Shown piece after piece: positions 7,201 to 14,200 of a stretch of DNA of 26,775 bases. The DNA lies in contig CAZIRB010000022.1 in assembly GCA_964541695.1 (NCBI GenBank), forward strand, positions 1-26,775. Direction: 5' to 3'. The first letter of the stretch is position 1; the number at the start of each line of letters is the position of its first letter. Both the position numbers and the translations under genes were made by a program. The notes under the pieces were generated by a model. The model was given only the letters and a program-made list of their open reading frames with translations, ran no database searches and had not been told where the DNA came from. The stretch comes from CAZKGE01 sp964541695. GTDB lineage: Bacteria > Bacillota > Clostridia > Christensenellales > CAG-138.

Positions 7201-7931
7201 CGGTCGTCGTCGTCAACGGCAAGATCCCGGTGCGCAGCGTCAGCCTGCCGATCGGCTCGTTCGAGCTGCTATTCGGCGACTCGACGGTGCTGGCCACGTC
7301 CTTCTCGCCGACAAACGCCACAAATACCGCCACGACCTGGACGACCAGCGACAGCTCCGTCGTTGTGGTGGACTCGGCCGGCAAAGTGACCGGTATCAAG
7401 CTCGGTTCCGCGAACGTTACCGCGACCGCGGGCGGCAAGTCCGCAACGATTACGATCACGGTCGTGTCCACGCTGAGCAAGAACGGCAAGGTCGTCAACT
7501 GCAAGAAGCGCGTCAACGTGCGCTCGCAGCCGTCCGGCGCCAGCAAGCAGGTCGGTTACGCCAACCTCGGCGCACGCTACAGGATCCTGGGGCAGGTCGG
7601 CAACTGGTATAAGATCCAGTACAGCTCCTCCAAGGAGGGCTACATCTGGGCCAGCTACCTCGAGCTGTCCACCGTCACGGCCAGCTATGTATCTGCGGGC
7701 GCGTCCACCCCGACGGACGGCGGCACGACCACCACGCCCACCAAGGTGACGATCACAAACTGCAACTCGTACGTCAACGTCCGCAAGGGCGCGGGCACGT
7801 CCACGGAAAAGATCGGCACCGCCGCGCTCAACTCGGTGTACCCGTACCTGGCCACCGACGGCGACTGGATTAAGGTCACCTACAACAACGACGTGGCCTA
7901 CATCCACAAGGATTTCTGCCTGCTGAGCTAG
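4218..7931 (+). CDS. Secreted multi-domain Ig-like (Big) and SH3b surface protein
   Basis: A 1237-residue exported protein. Residues 1-24 are a signal peptide (MKR, a hydrophobic Leu-rich core, then Ala-Met-Ala). Residues about 25-224 are beta-rich and unassigned. Bacterial Ig-like domains follow: a Big_2-type at about 225-316, Big_3-like modules at about 320-430 and 432-520, then a run of Big_2-type domains at about 520-621, 622-716, 717-831, 832-916, 917-1001 and 1002-1084. Typical core motifs are WTSSKPAVATVDSSGNIKAV and similar. Two SH3b domains close the protein (about 1087-1151 and 1174-1237, each with a VNVR motif), joined by a Thr/Pro linker. SH3b domains often bind peptidoglycan, so they may replace an LPXTG, SLH or lipobox anchor, none of which is present. 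Base composition shifts along the gene, and a run of eight G lies near codon 69. Confidence 0.9.
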   Translation: MKRVLALVLSLLFVLTLLPATAMAATYSKITVTRNANYLLVGAAFSTTAITVKKHTSDSDAGTVVPAGGGDGYTYTLTVDDAPFDSSTPFAAADAGKTVKVKVDYQYPEGTTTKTLTDYESFTLAEAFPTGIALSPNPDGATLYAGSTLGAYLAAATVTVTMSGAPNASVLPTDTHLTFSPALDYVFTAADLAVGSKVYSVTYTDTTSSSIETTYTKQFTVNLSRTPVSSVTYTPSSPITLRVGNSIPLVPTFEPAGATDGITWAVTSGEAYINKSTFVNSGVLVGVSPGTATVTATLKKDSAVNSPATFTVNVINPPSSTVDVADLTVSQPTKKVFINGKHFDPAGMVVKYLLANESAPAGTPIAPADYDYKVSLTSTATTWYAGDSAATPVFNGTGTATITVRYRYYDSGNNLVTKTKTATVLVADAIPLKVEIVTQPKMTTYYLGEKLDTTGLTVRVAYTKDGLTVSGYGAQTLADCYIVGLTDKMDVVGERIYKIRYENQYGEAAPADLKVTVAESVNSIKLYDPSDPLTELSSLEFDYADIAAVKTDTFKVTLNPVNSPASSVAWSNSNPKVASYVYNETNGIVTVTPLAPGTTSISIRARGTTDVIATCVVTVKGDPAADVLDMKLNVNSYTMLVGSTYALIPVFTPSTASGIVTWSIVTAPDPGVIDSAKFLSSGILVGLKAGTIQVQASTPNPKGGVFTATCDITVEEIAVDSVTLSDTSVTLYAGSYYSILGTVLPADATDKTIAWTSSDDSNPPVISNTPLTKGAIVTVAAVDASSGKVMTNRENFLKYCAINNVTQYTATVTAVVSGGKTAKCTITVIKGTLLTDLSLDKHSLSLTLNQTAKLTPTLTPTTASNQELEWTSSKPAVATVDSSGNIKAVGAGSTVIRAQATDGSGKYDECVVQVSAVLIQSITVTPYISTINEEATLDLVANLYPANVSSTKVTWSSLNESIAKVDANGKVTGTGGGVTVIRATSADGSNVYGSAVVVVNGKIPVRSVSLPIGSFELLFGDSTVLATSFSPTNATNTATTWTTSDSSVVVVDSAGKVTGIKLGSANVTATAGGKSATITITVVSTLSKNGKVVNCKKRVNVRSQPSGASKQVGYANLGARYRILGQVGNWYKIQYSSSKEGYIWASYLELSTVTASYVSAGASTPTDGGTTTTPTKVTITNCNSYVNVRKGAGTSTEKIGTAALNSVYPYLATDGDWIKVTYNNDVAYIHKDFCLLS

Positions 7932-7962
7932 GCGGAGAAGCTGACTTTCGGTAACACGCGCA

Positions 7963-7996
7963 AGGGCCCGCCAAACGGCGGGCCCTGCTGTTTTTT
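7963..7996 (+). terminator. Terminator of the surface protein gene
   Basis: A perfect 10 bp stem AGGGCCCGCC/GGCGGGCCCT with an AAAC loop is followed after four bases by six T residues (7991-7996). It lies about 30 bases past the stop codon. Confidence 0.9.
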
Positions 7997-8228
7997 GTGT
8001 TGTAATGCTTATTATCGGGCGGAGCGGGAAGGAGGCGGGGTTATGAGAGGTTTCGTAATTCCCGGCGGTACCGGGGGAAATCCTGACGACGAAGGGAGCG
8101 GCATTTATGCGGGGGCTTGCACTGTATGCGTCAAATTATCGTCGCCTGTTTCCGCGCACGGTGATTGCCAGCCTCTTTGTCGGGCCTTGCCGCGCGGCGC
8201 GGCTCAGCCATCGGACCATCGTTTCCTC
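7997..8228. other. Convergent intergenic stretch with orphan start signals
   Basis: About 230 bases lie between the surface protein terminator and the threonine aldolase stop. On the plus strand AAGGAGG (about 8030-8036) precedes an ATG at 8043, and GAAGGGAG precedes an ATG at 8107. The two frames run antisense into the aldolase gene and show no family features, so no gene is called. They may be remnants of a decayed gene. No clear terminator for the aldolase gene was found. Confidence 0.3.
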
Positions 8229-9275
8229 CTATTGCAGCGCGCGCACCGCGGCCAGAAACTCCCCGGCCTTCCCCTCCGGCGTCGCCCAGGACGTGCAGAG
8301 GCGGAACACGTCGCGCGTTTCGTCGTACGGCTCCCAGTAGCACAGCAAAAATCGGTCCGAGAGCCGCTCCGCGACGCGCCGCTCAAGAATCGGGAACAGC
8401 TGGTTTGCGCACGTCTCGATCAAAAACGGCACGCCCAGCTCGGAAAGCCCGGCGCGCAAGCGCTCGGCCTGCGCGTTGGCGTGGCGCGCCAGATCATAAT
8501 ACAGCCCGTCGCGGAACAGCTCGTAGAACTGCAGCCCAAGCAGCCGGCCCTTGGCCGGCATCGCGCCCTTCTGCTTCTGGATATAGCGGAAATCCTGCTT
8601 GAGCTTGTCGTTCAGAATCACGAGCGCCTCGCCGCAGTACGCGCCCATCTTCGTGCCGCCGATGTAGAACGCGTCGGCAAGCCGCGCAATGTCCGCCAGC
8701 GCCAGGTCGCTTCCCGCCGCGGTCAGCGCGCAGCCCAACCGCGCGCCGTCGAGGTAGAGCGGAATGCCGTATTCGTCGCAGACGGCCCTCAGCGCGGTAA
8801 GCTCGCCCTTTGTGTACAGCGTCCCGTATTCCGACGGGTGCGAAACATATACCATGCCGGGCTGCACGATGTGCTCGTGCGTCGCGTCGGCGTAATGCTG
8901 TCGCAGCGCGGCCAGCGCGGCCTCCGCGGTCAGCTTGCCGTCCGGCGCCGGAAGCGCGATGATCTTATGGCCCGTCGCCTCGATCGCGCCGCACTCGTGC
9001 TGGTTGATATGTCCCGACGCCGCGCCGATCACGCCCTGATGCGGGCGCAGCGCCGCCGAAATGAGCGTCAGGTTCGTCTGCGTGCCGCCGAACAGGAAAT
9101 GCACGTCCGCGTCCAATCGCCCGCACGCAGAGCAGATCGCCTCGCGCGCCAGGTCGGAGTACGCGTCCTCGCCGTACGGCGTCGCCTGCTCGCGGTTTGT
9201 GCTGAGCAGCGCCTCCAGAATGCGCTCGTGCGCGCCCTCGCTGTAATCGTTGATAAAGCTGAATGGTTCCGGCAT
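8229..9275 (-). CDS. Low-specificity L-threonine aldolase family enzyme
   Basis: A 348-residue PLP enzyme of the beta-eliminating lyase fold. It is expected to cleave L-threonine or L-allo-threonine to glycine and acetaldehyde in the cytoplasm. Visible marks are NDYSEGAHERIL at the N-terminus, FLFGGTQTNLT (residues 60-70), the HECGAIEATGHK segment (93-104), YLDGARLG (174-181) with the PLP-ring Asp 176, and FYIGGTKMGAYCGE with the Schiff-base Lys 209. The start at 9275 is chosen because GGGAGG lies about 9 bases before it and the predicted promoter start is only just upstream of it; the longer frame to 9332 would begin inside the -35. It is a single-gene unit transcribed divergently from the membrane protein at 9458. 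The substrate stereochemistry cannot be read from the sequence. Confidence 0.9.
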   Translation of the reverse strand: MPEPFSFINDYSEGAHERILEALLSTNREQATPYGEDAYSDLAREAICSACGRLDADVHFLFGGTQTNLTLISAALRPHQGVIGAASGHINQHECGAIEATGHKIIALPAPDGKLTAEAALAALRQHYADATHEHIVQPGMVYVSHPSEYGTLYTKGELTALRAVCDEYGIPLYLDGARLGCALTAAGSDLALADIARLADAFYIGGTKMGAYCGEALVILNDKLKQDFRYIQKQKGAMPAKGRLLGLQFYELFRDGLYYDLARHANAQAERLRAGLSELGVPFLIETCANQLFPILERRVAERLSDRFLLCYWEPYDETRDVFRLCTSWATPEGKAGEFLAAVRALQ

Positions 9276-9303
9276 CTTTCTTCCTCCCAAGCACGCTAGT
9301 GAC

Positions 9304-9332
9304 AGTATAAGCCCCGCGCGCTTTTCGTTCAA
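9304..9332 (-). promoter_or_regulatory. Promoter of the threonine aldolase gene
   Basis: Minus strand TTGAAC (9327-9332), exactly 17 bases, then TATACT (9304-9309). The start point would be near 9297, giving a leader of about 20 bases. Confidence 0.75.
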
Positions 9333-9384
9333 CAGGCTGCGGCAGATTTATTGTGAAAACGCGCCGCATTGCGCGGCCGGCCGC

Positions 9385-9413
9385 TTGCGATATATGAAAA
9401 AAACACGTATATT
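9385..9413 (+). promoter_or_regulatory. Promoter of the polytopic membrane protein gene
   Basis: TTGCGA (9385-9390), 17 bases, then TATATT (9408-9413). The start point near 9420 lies after the first in-frame ATG (9416), which supports translation from 9458. Confidence 0.65.
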
Positions 9414-9457
9414 AAATGGAACGGGTTCTCAAATCACCGCATCAAAAGGAGTTCTGC

Positions 9458-10981
9458 ATGCTGCGTCGCATATTCTTCGGACCGCCGCGCGCCAAATGGA
9501 TCGCCGTGCTGCTGGCGGCGGGTTTTCTCGTTTCGCTCTTGCCGATATTCGCTATCTCGGTATATGCGCGGCCCGCGCTGGACGATTATTTCTTTTCGCG
9601 CCTGACGCATGCCGCGTGGAATCAGACGCATTCCGTTGCGGCCGTACTGCGGGCCGCCGCGGCGACCGCCGGCGAAGTATACCGTGTCTGGCAGGGGTCG
9701 TATACCGGCATGTTTCTTGCCGCGCTGCAAACCAGCGTGTTTGGCGAGCCGCTGTATTGGATCGGCGTTTCGGCACAGCTCGTCCTGTTTTTGCTGTGCA
9801 GTTTGTATTGCTTTCTGGCCGTATTTCCCCGGCTCGGACTCGGCCGATGGCAATCGGCTTCGGTCGCCGTGCTGCTGACAGCCATCTGCTTGCAGCTGCT
9901 GCCGTCCGCGGCACAGGGGTTTTATTGGTACTGCGTTTCCGTGTGCTATCTTCTGATGCACAGCCTCTCGCTCCTCCTTGCCGGCATGCTGGTTAAGAGC
10001 GCGGCAGCCCCGCGGAAGCGGTATCTCGTTCTGGCCCCGCTGGTCGCTTTCCTCGCGGCGGGCAGCAACTATTCCACGCTGCTGAGCCTGGCCGTCCTGT
10101 TCGCGCTGTATATGGGATATCTGCTGCTTTGCAAAAAGCGCAATACCGCCGCGGTCGCGGCCTGCGCCGCATATTATATCGGCCTGCTCATCAACGTGCT
10201 CGCGCCCGGCAACAGCGTGCGCATACTCGAGTACAACGTATCCATCGGCGCGGTCGAGGCCGTCGTGCAGTCGCTGATCGACACGGCGAACCTGATCTGC
10301 CAGTGGACGAGCGCGCCGTTCGTGCTGCTCGAGCTCTGCACAGTCCCGTTCCTGTGGCAGGCCGCGAAAACGTCGCGCTTTCGGTTCCGCTTTCCGCTTC
10401 TCGTCACGATCGGCAGCTATCTGTTCGTCGCGGTCGGGCTCACGCCGCTGGTCTACGGTTACGGCGAGATCTCCGACTGGGCGTCGCGCGTGTTCAACCT
10501 CCTGTTCTTCCAGTACGCGATTCTGGTCTGCGTCAACCTGTTCTATTACCTCGGCTGGCTGAACCGCATGTTGCGCGAATCCGCGCCGCTCTGCGCGCCG
10601 GAGCGGGCGGACGCTTCAACGTCCGGGCGCATGCCGCGGCATACGCTCGCCGCGCTTGCCGCACTGGCGGCGCTTGCTGCGGTGTTCTCCTGGTCCTCGA
10701 TGCAGACGCAATACTACAGCTTCCGTCTCTCGCGCGTCACGTCCGTCAGCGCATTGGTCTCGCTGCGCGACGGCGAGGCCGCCGCCTACGCGCGCGAGCT
10801 GGACGCGCGGCTGCCCGCGTTGAGTGACGCGTCCCAGCGGACGCCGGCGTTCCCGCCGCTGACGGCCGAGCCCTACGCGCTGCATGTATCGGATATCGAA
10901 GAAAATCCCGGCGCCTGGGTCAACGACATGGTGGCCGTTTACTACGGCAAGGACAGCGTCGCGCTGACGCAGGCGCCCTGA
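9458..10981 (+). CDS. Polytopic membrane protein, GT-C/DUF6056-like
   Basis: A 507-residue integral membrane protein with about ten hydrophobic segments. A first TM (about residues 13-35) is followed by an acidic motif ARPALDDYFFS. Many GT-C glycosyltransferases carry their catalytic Asp pair in exactly this first extracytoplasmic loop. A WQGSYTGMFLAALQ segment follows, as in DUF6056-type proteins. The last about 90 residues after the final TM (near 410-425) are soluble and contain a DIEENPGAWVND segment. A likely role is transfer of a sugar from a lipid carrier to a cell-surface polymer, but this rests on topology and the DDY motif only. The start at 9458 has AAAAGGAG 7 bases upstream. The gene is monocistronic and convergent with the dcw cluster. 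Confidence 0.75.
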   Translation: MLRRIFFGPPRAKWIAVLLAAGFLVSLLPIFAISVYARPALDDYFFSRLTHAAWNQTHSVAAVLRAAAATAGEVYRVWQGSYTGMFLAALQTSVFGEPLYWIGVSAQLVLFLLCSLYCFLAVFPRLGLGRWQSASVAVLLTAICLQLLPSAAQGFYWYCVSVCYLLMHSLSLLLAGMLVKSAAAPRKRYLVLAPLVAFLAAGSNYSTLLSLAVLFALYMGYLLLCKKRNTAAVAACAAYYIGLLINVLAPGNSVRILEYNVSIGAVEAVVQSLIDTANLICQWTSAPFVLLELCTVPFLWQAAKTSRFRFRFPLLVTIGSYLFVAVGLTPLVYGYGEISDWASRVFNLLFFQYAILVCVNLFYYLGWLNRMLRESAPLCAPERADASTSGRMPRHTLAALAALAALAAVFSWSSMQTQYYSFRLSRVTSVSALVSLRDGEAAAYARELDARLPALSDASQRTPAFPPLTAEPYALHVSDIEENPGAWVNDMVAVYYGKDSVALTQAP

Positions 10982-11021
10982 CCACGAAACCCGCAGGGAG
11001 AGGCTTGGTCGCATTATACGC

Positions 11022-11052
11022 AAAAAAGGGCCGCGCGATGATTGCGCGGCCC
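11022..11052 (-). terminator. Strong terminator hairpin at the end of the dcw cluster (distal)
   Basis: Minus strand stem GGGCCGCGC/GCGCGGCCC with a 7-base loop, then six T residues (11022-11027). It lies about 250 bases past ftsQ and backs up the nearer hairpin at 11249-11279, to which it is very similar in sequence. Confidence 0.75.
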
Positions 11053-11280
11053 CTTGGGCATGTCAAAAAAGCCCTTGGGATCGTTAAGGGCCGCAGCCCT
11101 TAGCCCATGGAATCCGGCTGCGTCGGCTTTGCCGACGCAGCGGATTGCCCCGTAGGGGGCGGGTTCCGCGTGCTTTTTGCCGCCCGGGAGTCCGAAGGAC
11201 GAGAGGCAAAAAGCGGTTATCCCGTCAAAAAACTGGTTTTTGACGGGCAAAAGGGGCCGCTCGATGATCGCGCGGCCCCT
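11028..11280. repeat. Hairpin-dense convergent intergenic region
   Basis: No gene is visible between the membrane protein stop (10981) and the ftsQ stop (11306). The region is bounded by two similar direct copies of a GGGCCGC-CGATGAT-GCGGCCCC hairpin (11028-11052 and 11253-11279). Between them are TAAGGGC/GCCCTTA, a perfect 10 bp hairpin CTGCGTCGGC ttt GCCGACGCAG, GCTTTTTGCC/GGCAAAAAGC with a GTCC/GGAC hairpin nested inside, and an 11 bp hairpin CCCGTCAAAAA/TTTTTGACGGG. The packing of stems is unusual for a plain terminator region. Confidence 0.6.
11249..11279 (-). terminator. Proximal terminator-like hairpin after ftsQ
   Basis: Minus strand stem GGGGCCGC/GCGGCCCC with an internal TCGA-type extension, then four T residues. 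It starts about 27 bases past the ftsQ stop codon. The short T-run makes it weaker than the distal copy. Confidence 0.6.
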
Positions 11281-11305
11281 CATCCATACCTTTGCGGTTC
11301 CCCGC

Positions 11306-12856
11306 CTAGCCCTGGAACTCGTCCTCGCCGCCGCCGGCAGGCGCCGTGGAAGGCGAAGGCGACGGCGACGTCGTGGTGTTATCGCCTGTGCCGCCATCCT
11401 CCGGCACGGTCGTGCCGTCCTCAGGCGTGGTTGCGCCGTCCTCAGGCGCGGTCGTGTCGTCCTCCGGCGTGGCCGTGCTCTGGGCCAGGATGTCGGCCAG
11501 CTCACGCGGCGAATACACCGTACCGCCCTTGGCCGAGAGGAACAGCGTGCCCCAGTAGACGTTCTGCTGCATAAACTGCGGCAGCTCGCTGTGCAGCGAG
11601 AGCATCTTCTCGTCGAGGTCCGTCGGCTGGCCGACCTGGATCTTGAGCCCGTTCTTGGCGATCATCGTAATCGCGAGCGGCGTGGTCAGGTCGATCGAAG
11701 CGATTGAGCCGAGCAGGTCGTATTCTTCAAGCTTGCCGATGATCTGAATCAGCGTCGCCGTGCCGAAGTCGTCCGTGTCGCCGAGCCGCTGGCCGAGCTG
11801 GAAGCCCGTCATGTTGATGCCTGTGACCTGCAGAAGGTCGCTGATGTCCGTGCTGCCGCCCATGGAGAGCACGTAGCCGTTCTTGTCAATGATGACGTTG
11901 TAGTCGAGGCCGATGATGCCGGCGACCTCCTTGCGCTCCGTCACGGCGATGCGCACGCGCGAGGGGAATATGTACGTCAGCGAGTCCACCTGCAGATAGG
12001 GGTTCTCCTCGATCTTCTCCTTGGCCTCGTCGAGATTGACCGTGAACATGTGCTTGCCGTACTGCAAGCCGGAGAGCTGCACGACGTAGTCCGTGCTGTA
12101 TGTCTCGTTGCCCACGACGATGATGTCGGACAGCAAAAACGCGTAGTACATCGCCACGGCCACGCCCGCGACGATGAAGCCGCCGAACGCGATGTTGCCC
12201 AGGGCGTTGCGGATCGCCTGGCGGCGGCGCTTCCTGCGCTGCTGTTTGGTCAGGTATTCCTTATGCTTGCGGTTCGCCTCGCGCTCGCGCTGCTCCTTCC
12301 TGGCCTGCTCGACGCGCTGCAGTTCCTCGGTCTCGTTAATGTGGATGCGCGCCGCCGTGCGGCTGCCGGTCCGGAATATGCGCGTGCGGCTGCTTCTTTT
12401 TAAGCTCTCGTCCTCATCGTCGTCGTCGAACAGCCGGATCTCCTCGGGCAGCTCCACGCGCTTTTCCGGCGCGGCGCTGTCGATGTCCGGCGCGAGCGCG
12501 AACGGATCCTCGACGACCGGCTCGCCGTCGTCCCAGGTGAGGTTGTCCACAGCGGAGAGGTCGATCTCGTCCGAATACTCGAGTTCGTCGTCCGAAAACA
12601 GGCTGACGGGCGCCTCGTCCTGCGCCTCGCGGCCCTTCCGCCTGCCCTTGTCCTTCTTTTTGGCGCTTTTCTTTTTGGGCTTGTCCTCGTCGAATCCGTC
12701 GTCGAATTCGTCCTCGTCGTCCTCATCCTCGTCGTCAAACAGGTCGAGCTCCTCGTCGCCCTCGTCGTCGAACTCCACGGGTTCGAAGAAATTGGACCAG
12801 AAGCTGCGCTTTTTCTCCTGTTTGCCGGAGTTCTGTTGTCCCTTGCCCTTCGCCAT
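11306..12856 (-). CDS. ftsQ: FtsQ/DivIB-family division protein with long extensions
   Basis: A 516-residue bitopic membrane protein, about twice the usual FtsQ/DivIB length. Residues 1-175 are a disordered, strongly acidic cytoplasmic region (long Asp/Glu runs at about 29-58 and 142-150, with a Lys/Arg block at 59-76). Residues 176-213 are a charged helix. The TM is at about 221-243. A POTRA-like domain follows (about 243-310, starting SDIIVVGNETYSTDYVV), then the beta domain to about 440, with SRVRIAVTERKEVAGII and a variant of the DKNGYVL motif. The last 55 residues are a Thr/Pro/Glu/Asp tail with a repeated TPED unit. The family scaffolds the septal FtsL/FtsB-PBP complex. It starts 10 bp after murA, with only a weak AAAGG site, so coupling to murA is likely. 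It is the last gene of the cluster. Confidence 0.88.
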   Translation of the reverse strand: MAKGKGQQNSGKQEKKRSFWSNFFEPVEFDDEGDEELDLFDDEDEDDEDEFDDGFDEDKPKKKSAKKKDKGRRKGREAQDEAPVSLFSDDELEYSDEIDLSAVDNLTWDDGEPVVEDPFALAPDIDSAAPEKRVELPEEIRLFDDDDEDESLKRSSRTRIFRTGSRTAARIHINETEELQRVEQARKEQREREANRKHKEYLTKQQRRKRRRQAIRNALGNIAFGGFIVAGVAVAMYYAFLLSDIIVVGNETYSTDYVVQLSGLQYGKHMFTVNLDEAKEKIEENPYLQVDSLTYIFPSRVRIAVTERKEVAGIIGLDYNVIIDKNGYVLSMGGSTDISDLLQVTGINMTGFQLGQRLGDTDDFGTATLIQIIGKLEEYDLLGSIASIDLTTPLAITMIAKNGLKIQVGQPTDLDEKMLSLHSELPQFMQQNVYWGTLFLSAKGGTVYSPRELADILAQSTATPEDDTTAPEDGATTPEDGTTVPEDGGTGDNTTTSPSPSPSTAPAGGGEDEFQG

Positions 12857-12866
12857 TTCGCCTTTG

Positions 12867-14123
12867 TCAGTCGTCCTGCCTCGTTACGTTCGCGCCCAGG
12901 CGGGACAGCTGCTCCTCGAATTTTTCGTATCCGCGGGCGATCATCTCCGCGCCGCACACGGTCGTGACCCCGTCGGCCGCGAGTCCCGCCAGCACGAGCG
13001 CCGCCCCGCCGCGCAGGTCTCGCGCCTTGACGACGGCCCCGGACAGCCCGGGTACGCCGTGGATGATCGCCGTCCGGTCGCGGATGATGCTGACCGCGCC
13101 CATGCGGGCCAGCTCCGTGGCGTGCCGGAAGCGGTTCTCGAACACGTTCTCGACGATCACGGTCGTGCCGTCGGCGACCGTCGCGAGCGCGAACATCTGC
13201 GCCTGCATATCCGTCGGGAAGCCCGGGTGCGGCATCGTCTCAATGCGCACGGGCGCGCGCGGCCGGTTCGGGCACGATAAGGTGATCGCGGTGTCGTATA
13301 CCTTCAGCGCGCAGCCGCACTCGGTCAGCTTGGAGAGCACGCCCTCCATGTGGTCCGGCACGACGTTCGTCACCGTCACCTCGCCGCGCGTGATCGCGGC
13401 CCCGACAAGCATGGTGCCCGCCGCGATGCGGTCGGGCATGATGCGGTAGCGCACCTCGCGCGGCTCGTACCCGTCGCGGATCACGATTGTCGACGACCCC
13501 GCGCCCGATACATGGAAGCCCGCCGCGCACAAGAAATTCTGCAAATCGACGATCTCCGGCTCGCGCGCGGCGTTTCGGATCACCGTCTCGCCCTTGGCCG
13601 CCGTCGCGGCCATCATGATGTTCTCCGTCGCGCCCACGCTCGGATAGTCGAGGTGGATCGACGCGCCCGCAAGGCCCGTTCCGTCGCAATAGATGCGGCC
13701 GCCGTCCTCGCGGATCGAGGCGTTCAGCGCGGCCAGGCCTTTGATATGCAGGTCGATCGGGCGGTTGCCGATCTCGCAGCCGCCCGGGTAAGTCACGACC
13801 GCGCGGCGGAATCTGCCGAGCACCGGTCCCAATAAAAATATCGACGACCGCAGCTCCTTGCTCAGGTGCTCGGGCAGTTCGTAACGGTCCGCCTGTTCGG
13901 CGTCCACCAGAATCTCGCCGCCGCGCTGCTCCACCTTGCAGCCGATGGTGGACAGGATGCCGAGCATGTTGGTCACGTCGGAAAGCTCGGGGCAGTCGGT
14001 GAGCAGCACGGCGCGCTTGGTGAGCACACAGGCCGCCAATATTGGCAAAACCGCGTTCTTGGCGCCGAGAACGCGGCTTTCTCCCACGAGTCTCGCCCCG
14101 CCCGCGACGATCAGTTTCGGCAT
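12867..14123 (-). CDS. murA: UDP-N-acetylglucosamine 1-carboxyvinyltransferase
   Basis: A 418-residue cytoplasmic enzyme that adds enolpyruvate to UDP-GlcNAc, the first committed step of peptidoglycan synthesis. Marks include GAKNAVLPILAA near residue 20 with the catalytic Lys, YPGGCEIGNRPIDLHI with the loop Cys that fosfomycin alkylates, the LDYPSVGATENIMMAA segment, and ENVFENRFRHATELARMGA near the C-terminus. The Cys is present, so intrinsic fosfomycin resistance by Cys-to-Asp exchange is not expected. Start 14123 follows GGAGG by 6 bases; the longer frame to 14147 has no such site. It sits where many Firmicutes carry murG, between ftsW and ftsQ. Confidence 0.95.
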   Translation of the reverse strand: MPKLIVAGGARLVGESRVLGAKNAVLPILAACVLTKRAVLLTDCPELSDVTNMLGILSTIGCKVEQRGGEILVDAEQADRYELPEHLSKELRSSIFLLGPVLGRFRRAVVTYPGGCEIGNRPIDLHIKGLAALNASIREDGGRIYCDGTGLAGASIHLDYPSVGATENIMMAATAAKGETVIRNAAREPEIVDLQNFLCAAGFHVSGAGSSTIVIRDGYEPREVRYRIMPDRIAAGTMLVGAAITRGEVTVTNVVPDHMEGVLSKLTECGCALKVYDTAITLSCPNRPRAPVRIETMPHPGFPTDMQAQMFALATVADGTTVIVENVFENRFRHATELARMGAVSIIRDRTAIIHGVPGLSGAVVKARDLRGGAALVLAGLAADGVTTVCGAEMIARGYEKFEEQLSRLGANVTRQDD

Positions 14124-14200
14124 GGAACACCTCCGGAAGCAATTCACTGCATTCTATGCTGCTCCGGAGCCGAATGTGTCGAAACCCCCCGCCGGCCCGC

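Noticed and set aside
6944..7612. Second-frame open reading of 222 codons inside the surface protein gene
   Set aside because: It is a shadow of the repetitive GC-rich Ig-like coding region, very Arg-rich, without a start signal.
7995..9299. Plus-strand open frame of 434 codons opposite the threonine aldolase
   Set aside because: Antisense to a clear PLP enzyme, with low-complexity Arg/Ala composition; only its first bases carry a ribosome-like site.
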